DNA from: Actinomadura sp. DC4
Lineage (GTDB): Bacteria; Actinomycetota; Actinomycetes; Streptosporangiales; Streptosporangiaceae
Reading direction: 5' to 3'
Assembly: GCF_030406325.1 (NCBI RefSeq)
Contig: NZ_JAUEQY010000014.1
Span: 124,001-188,000, forward strand
Length of the DNA: 64,000 bases
The stretch's first letter is position 1, and every line of letters begins with the position of its first letter. The position numbers and the translations under genes were made by a program. Below the pieces are notes generated by a model, which ran no database searches, was not told the origin of the DNA, and saw only the letters and a list, made by a program, of their open reading frames with translations. Positions 25,685 through 34,436 of the stretch are shown here, piece by piece.

Positions 25685-26461
25685 GTGCCCCGTACTCGCA
25701 TCCGCCTCCTGACCGCGACCGCCGTCGCCGCCGCGACCCTCTGCGCCGTGGGCGCGGCGAACGCCACCGGATCGGCGCCGCGAAGCGACAGGGAGATCCC
25801 CAACCTCACGGACGTCGTCAACGAGATCAAGGCGTACTACGGCGACACCGTGGACGCCTCCGGCGAGCACTACGCCTCGGCGAGCAGCAACTACGCCAAG
25901 CAGGTCGCCGGGATCGAGGCCAAGGCCGGGGCCTACCTGCGCGAGGCCGTACGGCACACGAGACCGGGCCGGAAGCCGGCCATCGTGCTGGACGTGGACG
26001 ACACCTCGCTCCTGACCTACAACTACGAGCTGGAGGTCGGTTTCGTCTACTCGCCCGCCTCCAACGACGCCTACATCCAGAACAAGAACATGGCCGCCGT
26101 CTTCGGCATGCCGGCCGTCGCGAACTGGGCCGCCGACCACGGCGTCACGGTGTTCTGGATCACCGGCCGCCCGGAGACGCAGCGGGCCGCCACCGTACGC
26201 AACCTGGGCGCCGTCGGCTACACGTCCTCCGCCGACCCCTCCCACCTGTATCTCAACACGAAGGAGCCGACGGCCTACCTGCCGTGCTCGGCGCCGACCT
26301 ACACGTGCACGACGACCGACTACAAGTCCGGTACGCGCAAGCACATCGAATCACTCGGGTACGACATCGCCGCCGACTTCGGCGACCAGTACAGCGACCT
26401 GAACGGCGGCTACGCCGGCCGGACCTTCAAACTGCCGAACCCGATGTACTACCTCCCGTAG
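25685..26461 (+). CDS. Secreted HAD-superfamily acid phosphatase
   Basis: After a signal peptide ending AANA near residue 24, the HAD motif I VLDVDDTSLLT gives the Asp nucleophile and acid-base Asp. Motif II is FWITGRPE, and the C-terminal Asp pair lies in IAADFGDQYSDL. This is the class B/plant acid phosphatase-like (PF03767) family. GAAGGAG sits 6 nt before the GTG at 25685; a TTG 15 nt earlier, overlapping the previous stop, is also possible. It forms an operon with the phytase-like gene. Broad phosphomonoesterase activity at the cell surface is the likely role. Confidence 0.9.
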   Translation: MPRTRIRLLTATAVAAATLCAVGAANATGSAPRSDREIPNLTDVVNEIKAYYGDTVDASGEHYASASSNYAKQVAGIEAKAGAYLREAVRHTRPGRKPAIVLDVDDTSLLTYNYELEVGFVYSPASNDAYIQNKNMAAVFGMPAVANWAADHGVTVFWITGRPETQRAATVRNLGAVGYTSSADPSHLYLNTKEPTAYLPCSAPTYTCTTTDYKSGTRKHIESLGYDIAADFGDQYSDLNGGYAGRTFKLPNPMYYLP

Positions 26462-26520
26462 CCTCCCGGGGACCCGCGCCGGCCGGTCGAAGCGGCGGCG
26501 CGGACCCCGGATCCCGGAGG
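26462..26520. terminator. Bidirectional hairpin between phosphatase and toxin-like genes
   Basis: Long imperfect arms (CCGGGGACCCGCGCCG against CGGCGCGGACCCCGG, with outer CCTCC/GGAGG) fill the gap between the convergent stops. No T run follows. Confidence 0.75.
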
Positions 26521-26522
26521 CT

Positions 26523-27665
26523 TCACGACTGGGGCGCGGGGTCGAGCGGATAGTTCGGGTGATAGAGCAACAACCCGATCCTGTCCACGTTCCGACGTAG
26601 CTCCGCCAGCGTCCCGGACTGACCGTCGAGGAACACGACTCCGTCAGGAGTGTCCACGACATTGAACACATGGGCGAAGTCGTCGGGAAAACTGACGTAG
26701 ACCGCGCCGCGACTCCCGGAAACGTTGCTGACGGCCGCAATGACGTCGTCGTAGTTGGCGACGTCGACAGATCTGCCCTGGTGTTTGTCCTTGAGCCGAA
26801 ATAGGCCATAGTAAGCACTGCGTACGGTGGGAGGCACTCTGATGGTCCTACTGCCGTCCAACATGTAGTCGACAGCGATGAGGGCCTGGTTGCAGTTTAT
26901 ATTGCTACCGGTCGGGTTCAGTTCGTGCAGGTGTGGATAGTGTTCTTGGACATACCTGTCGCGGTCGTCGTAAGCCGCTGTGTCATCGTCGTCAGCCGTC
27001 CAGGTGTCTTGGCTGATCGCCGGTCGTGATGTGATGCCAGGAATCGACCGGTTGATCCCTGCCCACCGGCCACCGCCGGATTCTGACGGTGTATCGGCGG
27101 GGAGCCGGAAATCGGCGATTGCGAAATGTCCGTGCTCGCCGTTGTACTGCGTCTCAAAGGCTGACTCGATGGGATCGAACTCGGCCCCGAGAGGTGGTAT
27201 TGGGAGCGGCCGTACCTGATCATCCGCGGTCTCCTCTGAGATCTGCGGATCGAGCGCGGAGCCTTCCCATTCTGGGCTTCCGAACTCGACGACGAAGCCT
27301 CCGTCTTCCAGCAGGTCGTCACTGTCGGTGAATTGCAGATAAATCGCCGATTCATCGGTGGCGGCCGGGCCGGCCGGCGGCGGAGCCGCTCCGGCGGACC
27401 GGTCGATGACGAAACCGTCCTCGCCGCGCCATCCGGTGGCGACCTGGAGACAGGCGGGAACGAGTGCGGCCGTGCTGTGGGTGGAGGTTCGCCACCCGGC
27501 GGTCGGCTCGCGCAGACGCTCGGGGAGGGGTGTCACGGGCAGCCGGCCTCTCGGCTCCGCCTGGTGGGAAGGCAGGGCCGCTGAGCTCACGAGCCGCCCG
27601 GACGGCCCTGCGGAGCTGCGAGGTCCGTCACCGTACTTACGACGGGCCGCCCGCGTCGGGTTCAT
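26523..27665 (-). CDS. Papain-fold toxin (glutamine deamidase-like) domain protein, orphan
   Basis: The C-terminal 130 residues match the toxin glutamine deamidase/Papain_fold_TOX1 pattern of bacterial polymorphic toxins: NCNQALIAVDYMLDGS with Cys258, FAHVFNVVDTPDGVVFLDGQSG with His332 and Asp347. The order Cys-His-Asp is that of the papain-like triad. The N-terminus is proline/acidic-rich and disordered; residues 57-92 (WRTSTHS...CLQVA...GFVIDRS) faintly recall DUF397, weakly supported. There is no signal peptide, WxG, LXG or RHS region. Base composition is more AT-rich than its neighbours, notably 26570-27300, suggesting transfer. No immunity gene is recognised beside it. The true start is uncertain; a shorter form may be used. 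Confidence 0.65.
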   Translation of the reverse strand: MNPTRAARRKYGDGPRSSAGPSGRLVSSAALPSHQAEPRGRLPVTPLPERLREPTAGWRTSTHSTAALVPACLQVATGWRGEDGFVIDRSAGAAPPPAGPAATDESAIYLQFTDSDDLLEDGGFVVEFGSPEWEGSALDPQISEETADDQVRPLPIPPLGAEFDPIESAFETQYNGEHGHFAIADFRLPADTPSESGGGRWAGINRSIPGITSRPAISQDTWTADDDDTAAYDDRDRYVQEHYPHLHELNPTGSNINCNQALIAVDYMLDGSRTIRVPPTVRSAYYGLFRLKDKHQGRSVDVANYDDVIAAVSNVSGSRGAVYVSFPDDFAHVFNVVDTPDGVVFLDGQSGTLAELRRNVDRIGLLLYHPNYPLDPAPQS

Positions 27666-27678
27666 CCAGTGCGGTCGC

Positions 27679-28086
27679 TCAGACCTGCTGGTCGCCTATG
27701 GTGCGGCGGCTGGGGGCCGGGTCGATGCCGAAGCTCATGACGCGGCGTGGGTGTACTCGGATGATGGGGCCGCCGAGGTTCCCGGCCGAGTCTTCCGGCT
27801 CGGTCAGGGCCTCGGCGTCGCCGCGGATCTCCAGGCAGCGGACCGTCCACGGGTCGAGCGAGGCGATGTCGTCCACGACGAAGGCGACCTGCGAACCGGC
27901 CGCCACGTTGCGGAACTTCTTGCTGGCCGACATGTCGTGACCGCCGATGTCGATGGTGCCCAGCTCGGCGTTGTACCCGAAGCCGACCGGGTTGTTCTGT
28001 ACGACGCCGCCCGGCTGGACGGTGGCCAGCCGGCCCAGTCGCTGCTCTCGCAGGTAGGCCAGCTCCCGCTCGGTGAAGATCTCCAT
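27679..28086 (-). CDS. PPOX-class F420-dependent oxidoreductase-like protein
   Basis: The 135-residue split-barrel protein reads MEIFTERELAYLREQRLGRLATVQPGGVVQNNPVGFGYNAELGTIDIGG, then KKFRNVAAGSQVAFVVDDIA and VRCLEIRGDAEAL, matching small pyridoxamine-phosphate-oxidase-like enzymes that bind F420 or flavin. The ATG at 28086 is chosen because the conserved domain starts there; 12 extra upstream codons are possible. It lies 13 bp upstream of the toxin-like frame on the same strand and could be co-transcribed with it. Substrate unknown. Confidence 0.87.
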   Translation of the reverse strand: MEIFTERELAYLREQRLGRLATVQPGGVVQNNPVGFGYNAELGTIDIGGHDMSASKKFRNVAAGSQVAFVVDDIASLDPWTVRCLEIRGDAEALTEPEDSAGNLGGPIIRVHPRRVMSFGIDPAPSRRTIGDQQV

Positions 28087-28407
28087 ACCCGCCACCGTAG
28101 GGGGCGCCGGGAGACCGCGCATCGGTGGAAAGACCTAGGACCAAAGCCCTCAGCCGGGACGCCGGGTCGGCCGTCACGAACCCGCCGCGCCCGTAGCGGG
28201 TGGAAATTCAGTGGCGTAGGTCACTGGAAGATCGTTACGCTCCGTGCATTGTCGCCGGTCATGAGGAGAACACACGTCTATGTCGGTCTTCAGTTCTACG
28301 CCCCCGGACAGGGGGTGACGGCGGACGCGGTGCCGCATTTCTCCTCGGCGTGATCACGCCGGTGGCGACGACCCGCGGACACAGCGGATCGGAAGCAGGG
28401 GAAGGCG

Positions 28408-28785
28408 ATGAAGACCATGACGTCGCCGCCGGAGGTGCGTACCCGGGCGGCTGAGACCACCGGCGCGGAGCGGCGGCGTACGGCTCCGCCGACCGGCACC
28501 GTACGGCGCCCCGCCCCTCGCGCGACCACTCCTCGTACGACCGCGCCGCAGCTGCCGTTCGCCCTGCTGGTCGTGGGCCTGCTCGGCGGTGCGCTGGTCG
28601 GCCTGCTCCTGCTGAACACCGCGCTCGCCCAGCAGGCGTTCACGCGAAGCGAGCTGCAGCGGGAGAACCAGCGGCTCGACGAGCGCAGGCAGGCGCTGCG
28701 GGAGGACGTCGCGCGCGAGGACGGCCCGCGGGCCCTGCACGCCAAGGCGCGCCGCCTGGGCATGCGGGACGCCACGCGCCCGTAG
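28408..28785 (+). CDS. FtsL/FtsB-like single-pass membrane protein
   Basis: A 48-residue basic, proline/threonine-rich cytoplasmic N-terminus is followed by one transmembrane helix (about residues 49-72, LPFALLVVGLLGGALVGLLLLNT). A coiled coil comes next (about 80-105, LQRENQRLDERRQALREDVARE), then ARRLGMRDATRP. This layout is that of septum-formation proteins FtsL/FtsB. The gene is outside any division cluster here, with no ftsI or mraW beside it, so it could be a second copy or a family relative. GGGGAAGG precedes the ATG. A long hairpin terminator follows. Confidence 0.72.
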   Translation: MKTMTSPPEVRTRAAETTGAERRRTAPPTGTVRRPAPRATTPRTTAPQLPFALLVVGLLGGALVGLLLLNTALAQQAFTRSELQRENQRLDERRQALREDVAREDGPRALHAKARRLGMRDATRP

Positions 28786-28812
28786 ACCCGCGAACGCCCG
28801 TGCCCCCCCGAC

Positions 28813-28860
28813 GGCCCCGATGAGCCGCCCGGCGGAGTGATCCGCCGGGCGGCCGGGGCC
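28813..28860. terminator. Long hairpin terminator between convergent genes
   Basis: The 13-bp perfect stem GCCGCCCGGCGGA with a GTGA loop is extended by outer GGCCCCG/CGGGGCC arms. It lies between the FtsL-like gene and the end of cutC. Confidence 0.8.
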
Positions 28861-28952
28861 GGCCGGCAAAGGGCCAGCCGCTCCAGTGGTCGACCTGTCG
28901 CCCGGGGCACCGGTGTGGTGGCCGGGGACGAGCAAGGATCACGAACGACCGA

Positions 28953-29693
28953 TCAGCCGGACGCGTCCATGATGGCGCGGACGCGCGCCGGGGTGGTCAC
29001 CGAGCGGGTGGTCTCCGGCGGGTAGAGGGCGCCGCCCATGTAGATGCCCGCCGGCTGGAAGCGGGTCTTGGACCGTACGCCCTCGCTCGCGGTGAAGTGC
29101 AGCTCCTGCGCGCCGGTCTGCGCGGCGACCCGCGCGGCGGTGCGCTCGTTGATGCCGCCCGCGGGCAGCACGATGATGCGGTCGCCGGCCTTCTTGACCA
29201 GGCGGGCGATCAACTCGGCGCCCTCCAGCGCGCTCGGCGCCGCGCCCGACGTCAGCAGGCGGTCCACGCCCAGGGACACCACGTCCTCGAACGCCTCTTC
29301 CGGCGAGCGGGTCACGTCGAAGGCCCGGTGGAAGGTCACGCTCAGCGGGCGGGCCGCCACGACCAGGCGGGAGCAGAGCGCCGTGTCGATCTCGGCGTCC
29401 TCGGTCAGCGCGCCGATGACCACACCGTCCGCGCCGGCCAGCTTGGCCGTCTCGATGTCCCGCAGCATCACCGCGACCTCGGACGGGGTGTAGATGAAGT
29501 CGCCGCCGCGCGGCCGGATGATCACATGAACGCGGAGACGGCCCGCCGCCACGGCGACCGCCTGTTCGATCATGCCGGCGCTGGGGGTGATGCCGCCCTC
29601 GAACAGGCCGGCGCAGAGCTCGACCCGGTCGGCGCCGGCCTCGGCCGCGGCCGCGACGTCATCGGCGGATTCCAGGCAGATCTCATAACGCAC
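28953..29693 (-). CDS. cutC: CutC-family protein
   Basis: The TIM-barrel CutC signature is complete: YEICLESADDVAAAAEAGADRVELCAGLFEGGITPS, VHVIIRPRGGDFIYTPSEVAVMLRDI, VTFHRAFDV, DRLLTSGAAPSALEG, IIVLPAGGI and ELHFTASEGV. The family is named for copper homeostasis, but that role is disputed and the conserved residues suggest an enzyme. It is the last gene of a minus-strand unit, 10 bp after an M81 peptidase gene, itself overlapping a ROK regulator. A link to sugar or peptide breakdown fits the setting better than copper export. Confidence 0.93.
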   Translation of the reverse strand: MRYEICLESADDVAAAAEAGADRVELCAGLFEGGITPSAGMIEQAVAVAAGRLRVHVIIRPRGGDFIYTPSEVAVMLRDIETAKLAGADGVVIGALTEDAEIDTALCSRLVVAARPLSVTFHRAFDVTRSPEEAFEDVVSLGVDRLLTSGAAPSALEGAELIARLVKKAGDRIIVLPAGGINERTAARVAAQTGAQELHFTASEGVRSKTRFQPAGIYMGGALYPPETTRSVTTPARVRAIMDASG

Positions 29694-29703
29694 GTCGGTC
29701 TCC

Positions 29704-31158
29704 TCATAGCAGTTCCGGCGTAAGGTCCGGTTCGGGCATGTCGGTGTCGAAGGGGAACAGCGGGCGCCGTACGCCGTGGTGGCCCAGCCGGAGCAGGTCC
29801 TGGTCGACGCCGCCCGGGGTGAGTGCGAGCCGCCAGTCGGCGGCCAGGTCGTACAGCTCGGGTTCGAGGTAACCGATCTTTACGATGACGATGTCGGCCG
29901 TGGCGGGCGAGAGGCCGAGGCCGGTGAAGTCGGCGATCAGGTGGTACGGCTTGCGCCGCGACGTCAGGATCACGTGCAGCCCACCGGTCCTGATCACCGC
30001 GATGTCGCCGCCGACCGCGTCCCCGGCGTGCAGCGCGTGCACCGTACCGGCGAGGGCGACCGGCCCGGACGGGCCGGGGTCGATCCGGCCGCCGACGTGA
30101 AGCAGCAGCTCGGCGCCCGTGCCCGCGGCGAACGCCTCCGTCACGGCGGCCGGGTCCACGACGCTCGCGTAGATCGCGTTCACCCGCCCCAGCCGCAGGT
30201 CCTCCACGCCGAGGAGCCGGCCGAGCGTCCAGGACACGTCACCGGCACCGCCCGCGGTCGGGTTGTCCCCGGAGTCGCTGATCAGGAACGGCCGCGACGG
30301 ACTCGCGAGAGCGGTGGAGAGGCACTCATCCAGCGTCCCGGTGGGCGCGACGAACGCGAAGTCCGTACGGGACCGCCAGTACACCGAGGCCAGCTCCCGC
30401 GCCTGAGCGGTGATGACGTCCTCGTCGTCGCCGGTCACGACCACGGCGGCGCGGCAGCGGGGCTCGTCCGCCCAGGCGTAACCCACCCAGATCGCCGCGT
30501 CCAGCACGCCCGGCAGCCCCTCGACGCGGGGGATCCGGCCGTACAGGCTCCTGGCCGGTTCGATGCGCGTGCTCGTCTTCTCGCCGGGCAGGAGCACCGG
30601 CACCTGCACCCACGCCTTGAGCGGCCGTCCGCCGTCGCGGAGCCGCTCCACCAGGTTGTACGCCGCCCGCTCCCGCGACTCCCAGGCGTCCTCGTGCGGC
30701 GCCATCCGGTAGCAGGTGATCAGGTCGACGGTCTCGGCGAGCGAGCGCGAGACGTTGCCGTGCAGGTCCATCGAGGTGGAGATCAGGGTGTCCGGGCCGA
30801 CCGCGGAGCGTACGGCCAGGGCCAGGCCCGCCTCGGCGTCCGTACGGCCGACGACGCTCATCGCGCCGTGGATGTCGAAGAACAGGCCGTCGAGCGGCCC
30901 GGCCGCCTTGGCACGTTCCACGATCTCGGCCTCGAGCGCGTCGTACACCGAGGGCTCGACCGCGCCGCCGGGCAGCGACACGGCGTGCAGCAGCGGTACC
31001 CACTCCACATCGGCGCACCACGGCGCGCCGATCCAGGAGTAGCGGGCGAGCAGCGCGTCGCCCCGGGTCACGGTGAAGTCCGGCAGCCGGGTGCGGTGCG
31101 GTGAGAACGTGCTCGACTCGATGGCGATTCCGGCGATGCCGATGCGGAGCGGTTTCAC
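29704..31158 (-). CDS. M81-family (MlrC-like) metallopeptidase
   Basis: The protein begins VKPLRIGIAGIAIESSTFSP, typical of MlrC. It has the metal-binding-like MDLHGNVS, FFDIHGAMSVVG and TCYRMAPHEDAWESRERAA motifs, plus the C-terminal MlrC domain with SDSGDNPTAGGAGD and VILTSRRKPY. The family includes the microcystin-degrading enzyme that cuts linear peptides with D- or unusual residues. The GTG at 31158 overlaps the ROK stop by 4 bp, so the upstream 56 codons of the open frame are not used. Lying back-to-back with a peptide importer, it could process the imported peptides. Substrate is not known. Confidence 0.9.
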   Translation of the reverse strand: MKPLRIGIAGIAIESSTFSPHRTRLPDFTVTRGDALLARYSWIGAPWCADVEWVPLLHAVSLPGGAVEPSVYDALEAEIVERAKAAGPLDGLFFDIHGAMSVVGRTDAEAGLALAVRSAVGPDTLISTSMDLHGNVSRSLAETVDLITCYRMAPHEDAWESRERAAYNLVERLRDGGRPLKAWVQVPVLLPGEKTSTRIEPARSLYGRIPRVEGLPGVLDAAIWVGYAWADEPRCRAAVVVTGDDEDVITAQARELASVYWRSRTDFAFVAPTGTLDECLSTALASPSRPFLISDSGDNPTAGGAGDVSWTLGRLLGVEDLRLGRVNAIYASVVDPAAVTEAFAAGTGAELLLHVGGRIDPGPSGPVALAGTVHALHAGDAVGGDIAVIRTGGLHVILTSRRKPYHLIADFTGLGLSPATADIVIVKIGYLEPELYDLAADWRLALTPGGVDQDLLRLGHHGVRRPLFPFDTDMPEPDLTPELL

Positions 31159-32273
31159 GGGTTCCTCGCGGGTGCGGCCAGGCCCTGGTCGATGAGGAGA
31201 CGGCCGATGCCGAGCAGCCCGGCGTCGGGTCCGGCGACGCTTTCGCCGATCTGGAGTGCCTGGGTGGTGAGCGGCAGGCAGCGCTCGTACAGCGCACCAC
31301 GCGCGGCGGCCACGAAGAGGTCGCACGTCGCGAGCGCGCCGCTGAGGATCACCGCCTGCGGATTGAAGAAGTTGACGATGGTGACGAGCACCTCGCCGAG
31401 CTGGCGTCCGGCGAAGCGCACGGTCGTGTTGACGGTCGGGTCGCCGTCGCCCGCGAGGCGTACGAGGTCCGCGGTGGTCGTGACGTCGACGCCCTCGGCC
31501 CGTACGGCGGCGACCAGGGCCGCGCCGCTGGCGATGGTCTCCAGGCAGCCGAAGTTGCCGCAGTTGCAGGCCCGGTCGCCGCCGGCCGGTACGGGGTTGT
31601 GGCTGACGTCGCCGGCGATGCCGCGGGCGCCGCGGTGCAGGCGGCCGTCGTTGACGAGGGCCGCGCCGAGCCCGGTGCCGGCCTTGACGAAGACGAAGTC
31701 GCGCATCGAGGGGCCCCGTACGACCGCCTCGCCCATCGCCATCAGGTTGGCGTCGTTGTCCACGACGAGCGGGGCCTCGAACCGCCCGGCCAGCCAGCGC
31801 CGTACGGAGAAGCCGTTCCAGCCGAGCATCCGGGACGAGCCGACCACCACGCCGCTCAGGTCCACCGGGCCGGGCAGTCCGATGCCCATGCCGAGCACCG
31901 GCCGTCCGGCGCTGAGGGAGAGGAGGGCCTCGCTGATCTGGCCCAGGATCGGCTCGGGGCCGGCCGTGACGTCGATGTCCAGGTCTTGGGCCGTCTCCGG
32001 CCGTCCGGACCGGTCCATGACGGCGATCCTGGCGTGGTGGCCGCCGAGGTCGGCGCCCAGGAGCACACCGTCACCGGCGCGGACGCTCAGCAGACGGGGC
32101 CGCCGGCCGCCACGCGACCGGCCTTCGCCGGACTCCTCCAGCAGGCCCGCGTCGAGCAGCTCCTGGACGTGGGAGGAGACGGTCGAGGGCGCCCAGCCGA
32201 GCAGCCGCGACAGGTCGGCGCGTGAGGTCGCCTGTCCGGAGGCCACGAGCCCCATGATCTGCGCGGCCGACAT
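31155..32273 (-). CDS. ROK-family transcriptional regulator
   Basis: An N-terminal winged helix (MSAAQIMGLVASGQATSRADLSRLLGWAPSTVSSHVQELLDAGLLEESG) precedes the ROK sugar-kinase-like fold with LLGADLGGHHARIAVMD and VVDNDANLMAMGE. The zinc loop CNCGNFGCLE is intact, and SGALATCD is the C-terminal phosphate-binding strand. In this clan ROK repressors sense sugars or sugar phosphates. The catalytic Asp of kinases lies in VDND, so residual sugar binding is likely. It is divergent from the Dpp-like importer and probably represses it and its own operon. Confidence 0.92.
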   Translation of the reverse strand: MSAAQIMGLVASGQATSRADLSRLLGWAPSTVSSHVQELLDAGLLEESGEGRSRGGRRPRLLSVRAGDGVLLGADLGGHHARIAVMDRSGRPETAQDLDIDVTAGPEPILGQISEALLSLSAGRPVLGMGIGLPGPVDLSGVVVGSSRMLGWNGFSVRRWLAGRFEAPLVVDNDANLMAMGEAVVRGPSMRDFVFVKAGTGLGAALVNDGRLHRGARGIAGDVSHNPVPAGGDRACNCGNFGCLETIASGAALVAAVRAEGVDVTTTADLVRLAGDGDPTVNTTVRFAGRQLGEVLVTIVNFFNPQAVILSGALATCDLFVAAARGALYERCLPLTTQALQIGESVAGPDAGLLGIGRLLIDQGLAAPARNP

Positions 32274-32339
32274 GGTGGCTCCTTCACTGGCTGGTGGGCG
32301 GACAAACCCTAGCGATCTAGCGGATCACGGTCGGCCGAA

Positions 32340-32361
32340 CGAAGTCACCATACTTACTTCG
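32340..32361. promoter_or_regulatory. Inverted repeat in the ROK/importer intergenic region
   Basis: CGAAGT (32340-32345) and ACTTCG (32356-32361) are perfect 6-bp arms with a 10-bp centre. A second short inverted repeat (GGGCG/CGCCC) lies at 32428-32444. Both are between the divergent ROK and importer genes and are candidate operators. The rest of 32274-32572 shows no gene. Confidence 0.4.
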
Positions 32362-32572
32362 GATACGAACGTTAAGCCGCGAACTTGGCTGGACGATAGC
32401 AAGCAGATGGGGCGTCGTCCACAGGTAGGGCGCGTAACACGCCCGTAATCAGCTACTTTGCCGCGACCGAAACCAAGGACTTGATTCGGGAATGCCTTGT
32501 CTTCGTTTGATTTAGGCATGTATCGTCGCCGCCAACATCCTGCCGAAACGTTGTCCCCCACCTGGAGCACCG

Positions 32573-34375
32573 ATGAAGAGATCTCTGGCACTGGCGGTGT
32601 GCGGCGCGGCCGTGACGCTGCTGGCCGCCGGCTGTTCCTCCGGCGACCAAGGCTCGGCGGCGAAGGGCGGCACTCCCCAGCAGGGAGGCTCCGTCACCTT
32701 CGCGATGCCGCCCAACGCCACGCCGAACTGGATCTTCCCGATCGGCACGCCGGGCCACCTGGCCTCCTTCAACGGCGCGATCCGGCAGGAGGTCTTCGTC
32801 CCGCTCTACTCCTACGACGGTTCGAGCGGCACGGTCGCGCTGGACCAGAAGGCGAGCGCCGCCAAGCCGCCGGTCTACTCCAACGGCGGCAAGACGGTCG
32901 ACATCAAGCTGAACGACCTCAGCTGGGCGAGCGGCCAGAAGGTCACCAGCCGCGACGTGGAGTTCTGGTTCAACCTGGCCAAGGCCAACAAGGCGCAGTG
33001 GGGCAACTACAACGCCGGTGACCTGCCGGACAACGTCGCCAAGTTCCGGGCGGTCAGCGACACGGAGTTCAAGCTCGACCTCACCAAGGCCTACAACCCG
33101 GACTGGTTCACCGCGAACCAGCTGACCTACGTCACGCCGATCCCGCAGGCGGTCTGGGACGTCGAGAGCGCGGGCGGCAAGCCCGGCGACTACGACCGCA
33201 CGACCGACGGCGCCAAGAAGGTCTTCAAGTACCTCACCGGTGAGGCCGGCAAGCTGTCGGAGTACGCGAGCAGCCCGCTGTGGAAGGCCGCCGACGGCCC
33301 GTTCACGGTCAAGGAGTTCACCACGACCGGCCAGGTGACGCTCGCCAAGAACCCGAAGTACACCGGGACCGACACCGCCCATCTGGACACGGTCACCTTC
33401 AAGCCGTTCACCTCATCCGACGCCGAGCTGAACGTCCTGCGCTCCGGCGGCGTCGACTACGGCTACCTGCCGGCCCTGGCGGTCTCGCAGAGCAAGTCGA
33501 TCGAGAACGCCGGCTACCAGGTGAAGCCCTGGAACGGCTGGGCGATCCCCTACGTCCCGTACAACTTCAACAACCCGGCCATGGGCGCGGTCTTCAAGCA
33601 GCTCTACGTACGGCAGGCCGTGCAGATGTCGATCGACCAGACGACCATCTCCCGCGTCCTCTGGCACAACGAGGCGGCGCCCGGCTACGGCCCCGTCCCG
33701 CAGACGCCGGTCTCGAAATACCTCTCGCCGGCGCAGCAGACCAACCCGTACCCATTCGACCTCAACAAGGCCAAGACCCTGCTGACCTCGCACGGCTGGA
33801 CCATCGTGAACGGCGTCGCCTCGTGCGCCCAGGCGGGCAGCGGCGCGACCCAGTGCGGCGCGGGCATCAAGGCGGGCACGCAGCTGAAGCTCACGATCAA
33901 CAGCCAGAGCGGCAGCACCGAGACCGACAACATGATGCAGGAGGTCCAGTCCTCCCTGTCCAAGATCGGTATCGGCCTGTCGATCAAGGCGGAGCCGCTG
34001 AACTCGGTGCTCGACCACACGGCGCAGTGCAAGCCGAGCCAGTCGTCCTGCTCCTGGCAGCTCTCCTTCTTCGGCACGGCGGGAAGCTGGTACTTCCCGG
34101 CGTACCCGAGCGGTGAGCAGATCTTCAGCAGCACCGGCAGCACCAACCTGGGCAGCTACGTGGACCCGGCGGCCGACGACCTGATCAAGAAGTCGACCAG
34201 CTCGACGGACACGGCCGCGATGCAGGACTACGACGCGTACGTCACCAAGAACCTGCCGGTGATCTGGATGCCGAACCCGGCGTACCAGGTCTCCGCGATC
34301 AGGAACAGCCTGCGCGGCGTGATCCAGGACCCCCTCGCCAACATCCAGCCCCAGCGCTGGTACCTGGCGAAATGA
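32573..34375 (+). CDS. Dpp/Opp-type substrate-binding lipoprotein
   Basis: The signal ends in the lipobox LAAGC near residue 20. The mature protein is a family 5 solute-binding protein of about 580 residues. It has GGSVTFAMPPNATPNWIFP, LNDLSWASGQKVTSRDVEFWFNLAKA, DGPFTVKEFTTTGQVTLAKNPKYTG, and YVRQAVQMSIDQTTISRVLWHNEAAPGYGPVPQ. Ligands of this family include peptides, glycosides and muropeptides. It heads a four-gene transport operon and is separated from the first permease by a strong hairpin, which usually raises binding-protein levels relative to permease. The true ligand is unknown. Confidence 0.94.
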   Translation: MKRSLALAVCGAAVTLLAAGCSSGDQGSAAKGGTPQQGGSVTFAMPPNATPNWIFPIGTPGHLASFNGAIRQEVFVPLYSYDGSSGTVALDQKASAAKPPVYSNGGKTVDIKLNDLSWASGQKVTSRDVEFWFNLAKANKAQWGNYNAGDLPDNVAKFRAVSDTEFKLDLTKAYNPDWFTANQLTYVTPIPQAVWDVESAGGKPGDYDRTTDGAKKVFKYLTGEAGKLSEYASSPLWKAADGPFTVKEFTTTGQVTLAKNPKYTGTDTAHLDTVTFKPFTSSDAELNVLRSGGVDYGYLPALAVSQSKSIENAGYQVKPWNGWAIPYVPYNFNNPAMGAVFKQLYVRQAVQMSIDQTTISRVLWHNEAAPGYGPVPQTPVSKYLSPAQQTNPYPFDLNKAKTLLTSHGWTIVNGVASCAQAGSGATQCGAGIKAGTQLKLTINSQSGSTETDNMMQEVQSSLSKIGIGLSIKAEPLNSVLDHTAQCKPSQSSCSWQLSFFGTAGSWYFPAYPSGEQIFSSTGSTNLGSYVDPAADDLIKKSTSSTDTAAMQDYDAYVTKNLPVIWMPNPAYQVSAIRNSLRGVIQDPLANIQPQRWYLAK

Positions 34376-34379
34376 GACC

Positions 34380-34410
34380 GGCCCGGGACGGCGGACCGCC
34401 GTCCCGGGCC
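34380..34410 (+). terminator. Intra-operon hairpin between binding protein and permease genes
   Basis: A perfect 15-bp GC-rich stem (GGCCCGGGACGGCGG and complement) with almost no loop begins 5 bases after the binding-protein stop. No T run follows. It more likely protects the upstream mRNA or attenuates permease expression than ends the operon. Confidence 0.75.
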
Positions 34411-34436
34411 TCCACCCACCGGTCGGAGGCATCCCG

